Shown here in pieces: positions 46,546 to 54,410 of a DNA stretch of 64,000 bases. The stretch comes from JACDAE01 sp963717195 (GTDB lineage Bacteria > Chloroflexota > Ktedonobacteria > Ktedonobacterales > Ktedonobacteraceae), in assembly GCA_963717195.1 (NCBI GenBank), contig CAVQVR010000006.1, forward strand, positions 496,001 through 560,000. Direction: 5' to 3'. Both the position numbers and the translations under genes were made by a program. Each line of letters starts with the position of its first letter. The stretch's first letter is position 1. A model generated the notes under the pieces. The model did no database searches, was not told the origin of the DNA, and was given only the letters and a program-made list of their open reading frames with translations.

Positions 46546-48264
46546 ATGGAAACGGTATCGCAACCATCTGTGACAGGCGATCAAATTGTAGACAGTGCTA
46601 TTACGAGCCAAAACATAGATACACCCCGCTACTCTCGGCGGGAAATACTCTCAACTATGACAGCGGTCCTGCTGGTCATGCTGCTTGCCTCGCTTGATCA
46701 GACAATCGTAGGCACTGCGATGCCGCGCATCATTACTGATTTGCATGGTTTCGATCGCTATACCTGGGTAACGACCGCGTACCTCTTGACTTCAACCGTG
46801 ATGGTGCCTATTTATGGAAAGCTCTCCGATCTCTTCGGGCGTAAGTCGATTTTCCTGATAGGTGTCACGCTTTTCCTGATAGGATCAGCCGCCTCGGGAG
46901 CTGCCCAAACGATGAACCAGTTGATTGCTTTCCGTGCGTTCCAGGGTCTGGGAGCTGCCGCATTGATGCCAATCGCTCTAGCTGTTATTGGGGATCTGTT
47001 CACTCCACGCGAACGCGGCAAATGGCAGGGATTGACCGGTGGCGTTTTTGGCATAGCCTCCGTTCTTGGTCCAACTGCTGGCGGCTGGATTACCGATCAC
47101 TCCACATGGCGCTGGGTCTTCTATGTTAACCTGCCAATTGGAATTATCGCGCTCCTGGTGCTCATCTTCTTGATGCCGACGTTACGTATGCAAAATACCA
47201 GGAAAATTTCAATCGATTACCTTGGTGCAACGTTCCTGATCGCGGCTACGGTACCGCTTCTGCTGGGATTCACCTGGGCAGGTTCTCAGTATGCCTGGTC
47301 CTCGTGGCAGGTTCTTAGCATCTTTGCCACCTCCATTGTGTTCGCAGCTCTGTTTATCGTCTATGAAGCACGCCTGGAACACCAGAATGCGCAACCAATT
47401 ATCGCTCCGAGCCTGTTTAAAAATCGCATCTTCACTGTATCCCTACTGATAACGATGATCACGAGTATGGGCATGTTCGGGAGTATCCTGTTCCTCCCAC
47501 TGTACGCACAGGGAGTACTGGGCATTTCGGCTACCAATAGCGGCCTGCTGCTCGCCCCATTAATGCTGGGCCTGGTCTTCAGCAGTGTCATCTCTGGACA
47601 GTTAGTATCGCGCTTCGGCAGATACAAGTGGGTTGCATTCGTAGGTATGGCAATTACAATTTGCGGATCGTTACTGCTACAACGCCTGGATGTGAACTCA
47701 ACCAATACTGATCTGATTATTGCAATGATTATACTTGGTCTGGGTCTTGGTTTCAGTATGTCGACCTACACGGTAATCGTGCAAAACGCATTACCAGACA
47801 AGATCGGTGAGTCGACATCTGGACTCACCTTCTTCCGCTCCATTGGAGCCACTATTGCAGTTGCGGCGATGGGTTCAATCTTAACATCAGCGTATGTACC
47901 AGGTTTCCACAACGCCCTCTCGACTCAAATCAAAGCGATCATTCCGGCAAAAGGTCTCAGTGCCTTTGACAATCCGAACATCCTGCTCTCGCCAGGAGCC
48001 CAGAAACAATTGCTTGCGAGTTTCTCACACCTGGGTCCACAAGGCGTAGCATTGTATAATCAACTGCTGGAGGCTGTGAAAATCGGCCTGACAAGCGGTA
48101 TCCACAACGTCTACGTATTAAGTACGATCCTGATGTGCATCGGCTTCGTCGCCATCTTCTTCTTAAAGGAGATTCCTCTACGCGGCGGGAAGAGAAATAC
48201 TGCAAGTAGCGAGGCACCTGAAGATACAGTCGAAGGAGCCTCTACAGTAACAATGATGCATTAG
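46546..48264 (+). CDS. DHA2-family MFS multidrug exporter (14 TM)
   Basis: A 572-residue, 14-helix proton-driven antiporter (EmrB/QacA type). Motif LDQTIVGTAMPRI, motif A GKLSDLFGRKSIFL, RAFQGLGAAALMPIALAVIG and motif C GGVFGIASVLGPTAGGWITD are present. The start has GAAGGAGTTTTTTCA. It would expel hydrophobic drugs or toxins from the cytoplasm and is probably controlled by the TetR protein upstream. A 26-bp hairpin follows. Confidence 0.9.
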   Translation: METVSQPSVTGDQIVDSAITSQNIDTPRYSRREILSTMTAVLLVMLLASLDQTIVGTAMPRIITDLHGFDRYTWVTTAYLLTSTVMVPIYGKLSDLFGRKSIFLIGVTLFLIGSAASGAAQTMNQLIAFRAFQGLGAAALMPIALAVIGDLFTPRERGKWQGLTGGVFGIASVLGPTAGGWITDHSTWRWVFYVNLPIGIIALLVLIFLMPTLRMQNTRKISIDYLGATFLIAATVPLLLGFTWAGSQYAWSSWQVLSIFATSIVFAALFIVYEARLEHQNAQPIIAPSLFKNRIFTVSLLITMITSMGMFGSILFLPLYAQGVLGISATNSGLLLAPLMLGLVFSSVISGQLVSRFGRYKWVAFVGMAITICGSLLLQRLDVNSTNTDLIIAMIILGLGLGFSMSTYTVIVQNALPDKIGESTSGLTFFRSIGATIAVAAMGSILTSAYVPGFHNALSTQIKAIIPAKGLSAFDNPNILLSPGAQKQLLASFSHLGPQGVALYNQLLEAVKIGLTSGIHNVYVLSTILMCIGFVAIFFLKEIPLRGGKRNTASSEAPEDTVEGASTVTMMH

Positions 48265-48282
48265 CTTATACTCAGCCGGAGA

Positions 48283-48341
48283 TAAGGTTGCAAAAGCGAC
48301 GGTGACAGGTCTAATCTGTCACCGTCGCTTTTGCAACCTTA
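48283..48341. terminator. Perfect 26-bp inverted repeat after the MFS exporter gene
   Basis: The arms 48283-48308 and 48316-48341 are exact complements (left arm starts TAAGGTTGCAAAAGCGACGG) around GTCTAAT. It begins 18 bases past the stop. The right arm contains CTTTTGC, but there is no T-run after the stem. It is longer and more perfect than typical terminators and may be a member of the local palindromic repeat families. Confidence 0.7.
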
Positions 48342-48512
48342 ACAGACCCGCCGCCCTCCATTACCAATCAAATCCACATCGTCATCAATACTCATAAAAA
48401 AGCTGTGAAGAAATCTGAAAAAAATAGCTTACAAACAGATTAAAGTGTTATAATATCACTTGTATAACAAGCAACCGGCTAGCACTATTACAGGAAATAC
48501 GGAGGAAACAGC

Positions 48513-48581
48513 ATGATAGACAAAGCTCTCCTCCATAGATCCTATATGGACAGTGCGAAAAGGCGAACTGCAAGCCCATAA
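48513..48581 (+). CDS. Possible 22-residue small peptide upstream of the LuxI-like gene
   Basis: ATG at 48513 has an excellent ribosome binding site (ACGGAGGAAACAGC). The frame reads MIDKALLHRSYMDSAKRRTASP and stops at 48579-48581. The +1 frame is open much further, to a TAA at 48679-48681, with protein-like sequence (KGELQAHNRWVSRDTGYLYV, SFKIAVPGFQAIIF). This is either a true small leader peptide or the start of a 55-codon gene broken by a one-base change. It lies 196 bases before the autoinducer synthase, on the same strand. Confidence 0.4.
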   Translation: MIDKALLHRSYMDSAKRRTASP

Positions 48582-48777
48582 TCGATGGGTCAGTAGGGAT
48601 ACAGGATATCTGTATGTACGGGCATCCGGCATCTCCAGTTTTAAGATTGCAGTTCCAGGTTTCCAGGCCATTATTTTTTAATTCATTGCTCATATCTTCA
48701 CTGTCAATGAAGATTTAATATATTTATTTTTTAAATACAAATGAAGTGTGCGGGCTTCATTTGAAAGGCAGGAAGCT

Positions 48778-49512
48778 ATGTACTCTGTATTTGAACAAGG
48801 ACAATGGTATTGTATACGTCAACTTCACCGTTATGACTTTGTGAGACAGAGCACTTACCAGCGATTGCGGGCAGAAATTTTCGTTAAACAGTTGAAGTGG
48901 GAAATCCCCGTGGATGTACGAGGTCGCGAGCGAGATCGCTATGACGAGATGAGCGAAGATCGTGTTCAGGTGTCTTGCGTTTATGGAAAACACAGATATA
49001 CAGAATATTTATTAGGTGGGGTACGTACTCATATGCTTGAAGAGTGGGACGACTCGATGATCGTAAATGTGTTTCACCGTGTCGGCATGATCCCGCTATC
49101 TGTTGTGAGCTTACTGAAAGATCGTTACGAGCCAACAGAGCTTCTAGAAGTTACGCGCTTGTGTCTTCGGCGTGGTCGGACCTACGAAATCCAGATACCA
49201 GGAAATACCAGTCACAAACCTTCATTCCAGATGGGAATTGCACGCGATCTTGTCTACGCAACTATCTTCGCGCAGTTTGATCAGAGCAGACGTAAGCTGG
49301 TTCTATCCATGGTCGATCGCTACTTTCTCCAGGTCATGCGGCGCTCACATTTCGTCTTCGACGAACTCTATACTCATCCTCAAGGAGGTAAGGGAGGCTA
49401 CAGTTTGACAGTACTTGATTTGCTTGCAACTATCCTCGCAATGGAGAATGCAGGAGCATATGATCAGATACAACGCTTACTCTCATTGTGTACACAATCG
49501 ATCATGGCATAA
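48778..49512 (+). CDS. LuxI-like autoinducer (acyl-homoserine lactone) synthase homolog
   Basis: A 244-residue GNAT-like protein from the ATG at 48778, preceded by AAAGGCAGGAAGCT. It contains the invariant LuxI residues in correct spacing: Arg and Phe in RAEIFVKQLKW, Trp six residues after Phe, the DxxD pair in RERDRYDE, Arg in GGVRTH and the ExxR pair in EVTRLC. LuxI enzymes join an acyl chain from acyl-ACP to S-adenosylmethionine. The protein is longer than LuxI (about 195-215), with extra C-terminal helices. No LuxR-type receptor is adjacent; a membrane protein follows. N-acyl amino acid synthase activity is an alternative. Confidence 0.75.
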   Translation: MYSVFEQGQWYCIRQLHRYDFVRQSTYQRLRAEIFVKQLKWEIPVDVRGRERDRYDEMSEDRVQVSCVYGKHRYTEYLLGGVRTHMLEEWDDSMIVNVFHRVGMIPLSVVSLLKDRYEPTELLEVTRLCLRRGRTYEIQIPGNTSHKPSFQMGIARDLVYATIFAQFDQSRRKLVLSMVDRYFLQVMRRSHFVFDELYTHPQGGKGGYSLTVLDLLATILAMENAGAYDQIQRLLSLCTQSIMA

Positions 49513-49752
49513 ATAGATAGCGGTAAGTGTAATTATTCACGCTATCGCTGAACGAAAAATCAACTCTCATCTCTGAACTATACTCTTTCATAACATTGAT
49601 TTTATTAAGAGCCTGCTACATATGCAAGTACTTCTCGAATTTGCTCTTCCATCAGGCTTACTTCTTCGTTATTATAGTATAGAGCTTTGCTGGGAAAAAC
49701 GGTTCCCATATCTTATTTATTTAAATGAATAATTGGAAGAGGAGATTTAATC

Positions 49753-50910
49753 ATGCAAATGTCGCAGCAAGATGGACAAAGAGCAAACAATAATGATGAC
49801 CTCCCAAAAGAAGTCAACGACGGTTTACTGGGAACCTGGCTACGTCTTACTGCACCAGCAGGAGCCAGAAACTATGAGAATGCTCCGTCACGCTCTCAAC
49901 GCGAACGTCTGCGCCGAGCCGGGCTTACAAGCTATATGGCTCCTGTCGTTTTCTTTGCTCCGCTTTTATTGCTTCAACAAGCCAGCAATCTGGCTACTCT
50001 GGTCAGTATCGTCACCATGATGGTTATTGCATGTATCGCCGTCATATTTAATCGTCTCGGCAAGCAAACCGTGGCGGCTCTACTGATTGTGCTAAGTATG
50101 GATATAGTGATTGAAGGATCACTCCTCACTGCTTCAGGAGGTCTGAGTACTGGCTGGCTACTCACTTTTGACCTGTTCGTCGTTCCACTTATTGCTGTCG
50201 GCGTTCTGCTTTCACGCCGATACGTGTGGATATTTATGGTAGTACATATAGCTTGTATTCTTGGCGACTTTTTTCTCATGCCACATGCGCCAGATCTCCA
50301 ACTCTTAATTCAGTACTGGCATGGACCCGCCGTCGCCTTCGCCCGCCCAATCATTATCCAACTTGGTGCCGCTCTCCTCTGTTTTATCGAGGTGCGCTCA
50401 ACTGACGAGGCCATTACGCGTGCGGATCAAGCCGAGGAACTGGCACGCCTCCGGGAAGAGGTGGCAAATGAAAAACGCGCCCTGGAACTGGGGATTCAGG
50501 AGATTTTGAGAACGCTCACCAACGCTGCCAATGGGCACTACTCGGCGCATTCGATCCTGTCCAAAGATAACGTTCTCTGGCGCATCAGCTCGACGCTCAA
50601 CACGTTATTTCACCGCCTCCAAAACGCCAGGAAGCACGAAATAACCGTACACCAGGCAGTACAGGATACTGAGAGGCTGGTTGAGGCAATACGCGCCGCA
50701 AAAAAGGGGCTGTATCCTGGTTGGCCTCATCCCTCGGGTGGTATTCTCGATCCACTGCTTCTAGAATTCCGGGAGCCCACCCCACCAACCCGGCCACTGT
50801 CTCCCTCATCACCTTCTCTCCCGCTAGAGAAGCCTGGCTCCCGCTCAAATCATGGATTTACTCCCTGGCCGCAGGAGATACGGTCGCAGAAGCTTAACAA
50901 CAGAGATTGA
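49753..50910 (+). CDS. Six-helix membrane sensor-like protein with coiled-coil cytoplasmic tail
   Basis: A 385-residue protein with GGAAGAGGAGATTTAATC before the start. A hydrophilic N-terminus of about 60 residues is followed by six hydrophobic segments (MAPVVFFAPLLLLQQASN; LVSIVTMMVIACIAVIF; VAALLIVLSMDIVIEG; FDLFVVPLIAVGVLL; IFMVVHIACILGDFFL; IIIQLGAALLCFIEV). Next comes a coiled coil (EAITRADQAEELARLREEVA) and a tail with a HAMP-like helix (WRISSTLNTLFHRLQNAR) and a proline-rich end. There is no catalytic domain. Its place after the LuxI-like gene makes it a candidate receptor or partner, but that is inference. Confidence 0.6.
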   Translation: MQMSQQDGQRANNNDDLPKEVNDGLLGTWLRLTAPAGARNYENAPSRSQRERLRRAGLTSYMAPVVFFAPLLLLQQASNLATLVSIVTMMVIACIAVIFNRLGKQTVAALLIVLSMDIVIEGSLLTASGGLSTGWLLTFDLFVVPLIAVGVLLSRRYVWIFMVVHIACILGDFFLMPHAPDLQLLIQYWHGPAVAFARPIIIQLGAALLCFIEVRSTDEAITRADQAEELARLREEVANEKRALELGIQEILRTLTNAANGHYSAHSILSKDNVLWRISSTLNTLFHRLQNARKHEITVHQAVQDTERLVEAIRAAKKGLYPGWPHPSGGILDPLLLEFREPTPPTRPLSPSSPSLPLEKPGSRSNHGFTPWPQEIRSQKLNNRD

Positions 50911-50935
50911 AAATGTGTATATATAAAGGAAAACA

Positions 50936-51800
50936 TTATACGCTCTCAAGTCGATAGAGACGGCGTGCATTCTCGTTCCAGAGCTTACGCTTCGCCGTCT
51001 CCGTCAGTGGGGCAGTGAGTACCTGCACTGTCTCAAACCAGCGCGTATAGGATGATGCAACCAACACAACAGGCCAGTCTCCACCAAAAGTCACACGATC
51101 TTCACCAAACACGTCCAGCACGTGCGATACATATGGTGCAAGGTCATCCACTTTCCATGTAGAGTGCTCCGCTTCCGTCACCAGACCACTTATTTTGCAG
51201 GCTACGTTTGGCAGCAAGGCCAGTTCTCGCAACTGATCTCGCCATGGATCAAGTACATGTTCTTTTGCATTCGGCTTGCCCAGGTGATCTAAAATAAATT
51301 GCGTATCCGGGCAACGGCGCACCAGAGCAGTCACTGCAGGCAATTGCCAGTGTCGGATACAGAGATCAAACGAGAGCGCATAGTCAGATAAGAGTTGCAC
51401 TCCGCGTACAAAATCTGGCTGCAGACAAAAATTGGCGTCTTTCTCATCCTGAATGTTACGCCGCACTCCCTTGATGCGCGCATCCAATGCAACCAAGGCC
51501 TCAATATAGGAACGAGCATGGTGCCCAAACTCAATCGGGCATGCCGCCACAATCCCTTGAATACGTGTATCAGTTTGCGCACACGCAACCGCCCATTGCG
51601 CTTCGAGAAAGGCGTACTGCGGCTCAATCCCACATTCCACGAAGACCATAGCCTCAAGCGGGATACCCGCGGTCTGTTCAGCATAGACATCTACCGTATA
51701 GCGCTGATTTCAGCAGAGCATCGCCATCCACCCATGACATACGAAAATGCTCAGGATTCCACAAATGCATATGGGTGTCTACGATGGGATAAGCTGCCAT
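50936..51800 (-). pseudogene. Amidohydrolase family protein (L-fuconolactonase-like), frameshifted
   Basis: The gene starts at ATG 51798-51800 with GGAAGGAGACGAGA upstream. It reads MAAYPIVDTHMHLWNPEHFR, the HxH metal site, before closing within about 40 codons. The next frame continues RYTVDVYAEQTAG from about 51707 to the end at 50936. It includes GVRRNIQDE, FILDHLGKPNAKE and TFGGDWPVV, typical of the COG3618 lactonases. These open L-fucono- or L-rhamnono-lactone. The neighbours, a sugar dehydrogenase, mutarotase and dehydratase, fit this role. A one-base change near 51707 restores about 287 codons, so a sequencing error is plausible. Confidence 0.75.
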
Positions 51801-51831
51801 TCTCGTCTCCTTCCTCAAAAAGCACGCCCGC

Positions 51832-52767
51832 TTAATCCTTTATTGCTGAGAGAGCCGACCAGAGCTCTTGAGGTATAGATAACTGAGCAAGAGAGACGGT
51901 CTCAGCGAGCCGCTCGGGGCGCGTGATGCCTACAATAGTCGAGCTGATACGCGGATCAAGCAGCGAAAATTGCAATGCCGCCGCTGCAAGTGGCACTTCG
52001 TACTGTTGACAGAGCGCCTCTATCTGCCCGGCTCGTACCAGCAGATCGTGTGGAGCCTCCGAATACATATAGCGAGGATAGGCTGATGGCCCTTTCGCCA
52101 GAATTCCACTTCCATAAGGTGCCGCGTTGACCGCCGCAACCCCATGACGCAGGCAAACATCCCAGAAAGGGTCAGCTTCAGTATTCAGGAGCGTATAACG
52201 ATTATGCGAGATGGCTACTTCGAAAAGATCGGTCTCTACAAAGCGCGTCATGAGATCGATAGGTCCGCCAGCTACTCCCAGATGAGCAATCAGGCCCTCT
52301 TGCTGACAGCGTTGCAGGACTTCGACCGGACCACCAGGAGCCATCGCCTGTTCAAAAGAAATGTGTTCGGGATCGTGCAGGTAGAGGAGTTGTATCTGGT
52401 CCAGCCCCAGTAAACGCAAGCTTCGTTCAATGCTGCGCCTCATCTGCTCGCCCGTGAACTCTCCTGTCTTCATATCTCGATCCGCTTTGCTTGCCAGCAC
52501 AAAGCCCTCTGGCAAGCCACCGAGTTCACGCAACACTAACCCTATCCGGCGTTCACTTTCTCCATCCCCATAGGAAGCGGCAGTATCGATAAAGTTGATT
52601 GGCCCGGCAAAGATTGCACGTACTGTCGCTAGAGCACGCTCTTCCCCCACTTCATAGGCGAACGTATCGGGCATATTCCCAAGTGGAGCGCAGCCGATAC
52701 AAAGCGGTGACACCGTTAATCCTGTAGTTCCTAGCAAGCGAGGTGTGAGCGATACGTCTTGCGACAT
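51832..52767 (-). CDS. Aldo/keto reductase, probable L-fucose (D-threo-aldose) 1-dehydrogenase
   Basis: A 311-residue TIM-barrel AKR. Motifs are LLGTTGLTVSPLCIGCAPLG, the catalytic Asp/Tyr in NFIDTAASYGDGESE, Lys in VLASKAD, and His in LYLHDPEH. The NADP-binding end is SSTIVGITRPERL. Family members of this subgroup oxidise L-fucose, D-arabinose or L-galactose to lactones. It lies between the lactonase-like gene (31 bases) and the mutarotase gene (26 bases) on the same strand, so they form one operon. Confidence 0.82.
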   Translation of the reverse strand: MSQDVSLTPRLLGTTGLTVSPLCIGCAPLGNMPDTFAYEVGEERALATVRAIFAGPINFIDTAASYGDGESERRIGLVLRELGGLPEGFVLASKADRDMKTGEFTGEQMRRSIERSLRLLGLDQIQLLYLHDPEHISFEQAMAPGGPVEVLQRCQQEGLIAHLGVAGGPIDLMTRFVETDLFEVAISHNRYTLLNTEADPFWDVCLRHGVAAVNAAPYGSGILAKGPSAYPRYMYSEAPHDLLVRAGQIEALCQQYEVPLAAAALQFSLLDPRISSTIVGITRPERLAETVSLAQLSIPQELWSALSAIKD

Positions 52768-52793
52768 TGCAATCTCCTTTAGAATTTAGACTA

Positions 52794-53117
52794 TTATGCG
52801 GTATGAAATACTTCCTTCAGATCCGTCCACCATTCACCCGGAGCGTGATCCAGTACAGGCTCTTGCATAGGGTCCGTGTGCGTCCACCACTCCTGTGTCT
52901 TGGGATCCTCAGCCATTTTTGCCATATCGGCGGTCAGATCTTCTCCGACATACTCAAAATAAGCAAAGAGCAATGTCCCGTGCCGGAAAATCGAGTAGTT
53001 GCGAATGTTACAGGCTGCAATGGTGGCAAGCACCTCCGGCCAGACAGCCGCATGGATGCGCTCATATTCCTCGATTGCTTCCGGTTTCACCTGGATGATT
53101 CTACCAATACGAAGCAT
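52794..53117 (-). CDS. L-rhamnose/L-fucose mutarotase-like protein
   Basis: A 107-residue dimeric ferredoxin-like fold protein of the RhaM family. Its signature is IQVKPEAIEEYERIHAAVWP with the catalytic His, NYSIFRHGTLLFAYFEYVG, MAEDPKTQEWWTHTDP and the ending EWWTDLKEVFH. It interconverts alpha and beta anomers of L-rhamnose or L-fucose before dehydrogenation. It starts the catabolic part of the minus-strand operon downstream of the ABC importer. Confidence 0.85.
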   Translation of the reverse strand: MLRIGRIIQVKPEAIEEYERIHAAVWPEVLATIAACNIRNYSIFRHGTLLFAYFEYVGEDLTADMAKMAEDPKTQEWWTHTDPMQEPVLDHAPGEWWTDLKEVFHTA

Positions 53118-53261
53118 GATATAAACCTTCCTTTTCTCAGTTTACCCAATGACTCGATACCCCAGGACAGAGACGCTCTGACGATAACCGTGGCAAATCT
53201 TGCGACGATTAGTACCTCGATATCGTCAAGGCAATCCCTGCAAAGGATGCGTGTTGCAAGG

Positions 53262-53360
53262 CTAGTGGTCAGTCCAGTCTGATTTTTTGGGCATAATACA
53301 AACCCTGCACCTGAGGGTAGTATCGACATACCGCAAAATTCAATATGGACTGACTACTAG
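53262..53360. repeat. 99-bp MITE-like element with CTAG-ended terminal inverted repeats
   Basis: The ends CTAGTGGTCAGTCCA and TGGACTGACTACTAG are complementary with one mismatch, and partial complementarity extends inward (GATTTTTTGGG with GAATTTTGCGG). It is non-coding and sits between the ABC permease and the mutarotase gene. The permease stop codon (53357-53359) lies inside its right end. Size and CTAG ends match the element at 5253-5353. Confidence 0.65.
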
Positions 53361-54394
53361 GAATTATCGGTACCGATCACACGGGCCAGCCCCAGAGCGA
53401 TCAAGATGATGAGTCCCGTAGCGGCATCGATCCAGAACGTCTGAATCTGCGAAAGGACCAGGATATTCGTGACCAGCGCCAGCAAGATAACGCCAGTGAG
53501 GGCACCAATCATGTGCCCACGTCCACCATCAAGGGAGATGCCTCCAATGACAGCAGCCGCGTAGACCGAGAAGATGAGGTTATTGCCCTGGTTGGAGGTA
53601 ACAGCCACCACCTGCCCAGCGGTCATCAAGCCAGCAAGCGCGGCCAGGACGCTAGCGATGATAAACACACCGATGCGAATCCGATCAACGTGAATACCTG
53701 CAGCTCGTGCCGCTTCCGTGTTGCCACCAATGGCGTAGATGGCGCGTCCGATACGGTGATACCGCAGGAAGAGCGCCGCGATCAAGAAGATCGCACCAGT
53801 GACTATAACAGAGACGGGTATGCCAAAGAGATACTGGGAGCCCAGATAGATGAACTCAGGTGGCAGGCTGTATACAGTGCGACCACTCACAATTCCTATC
53901 TGAATGCCAGCCAGGAGGATCAGCATGGCCAGCGTGAAGATAAAGGCATTGAAGCCCAACTTGATCACCAGGAAACCGTTAATGGTTCCAATTACAAGTC
54001 CAACCAGAAGGACAACCAGAATCCCAACATATGGGTTCCACATGGTACCCAGACCCTGGCTATCCTTCGAGACGATCAACCAGGCACCCACCATCGGTGC
54101 CAGCCCGTACGTTGATTGAAGAGACAGATCAAATTTGCCAGTGAGCAGGATCAGACTCTCAGCCACCACGACGGCACCTAATGCAGCGGATTCTTGCGCA
54201 ACATTGATGAGATTAATTGCGGTCAAGAAGGACGGATTTATAAAGGCACCAATGATCAGAAGAAGAATGATCACCGGAACCAGAGCAAACTCCCGTACCC
54301 CGATGGCCAAAATATGCTGGCCACGATGCCTAAGCGTCCCTGCGACCGTCTGCCCCGAATGGTCGATCGGGCGCTCTACTGTCGACTTACTCAT
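53357..54394 (-). CDS. Sugar ABC transporter permease (RbsC/BPD_transp_2 family)
   Basis: A 345-residue permease with about nine to ten hydrophobic helices. Family signatures are LINVAQESAALGAVVVAESL, GLVIGTINGFLVIKLGFNAF, YAIGGNTEAARAAGIHVDRI and YAAAVIGGISLDGGRGHMIG. It should import a monosaccharide with the two-domain ATPase and binding protein upstream. The last codon and stop lie in a small repeat element. The gene starts 17 bases after the ATPase stop. Confidence 0.9.
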   Translation of the reverse strand: MSKSTVERPIDHSGQTVAGTLRHRGQHILAIGVREFALVPVIILLLIIGAFINPSFLTAINLINVAQESAALGAVVVAESLILLTGKFDLSLQSTYGLAPMVGAWLIVSKDSQGLGTMWNPYVGILVVLLVGLVIGTINGFLVIKLGFNAFIFTLAMLILLAGIQIGIVSGRTVYSLPPEFIYLGSQYLFGIPVSVIVTGAIFLIAALFLRYHRIGRAIYAIGGNTEAARAAGIHVDRIRIGVFIIASVLAALAGLMTAGQVVAVTSNQGNNLIFSVYAAAVIGGISLDGGRGHMIGALTGVILLALVTNILVLSQIQTFWIDAATGLIILIALGLARVIGTDNS

Positions 54395-54410
54395 TACAAT
54401 TCCCTTTTAC

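Noticed and set aside
48448..48693. 81-codon minus-strand frame before the LuxI-like gene
   Set aside because: No ribosome binding site of note, no domain, and it overlaps the better supported plus-strand small peptide region.
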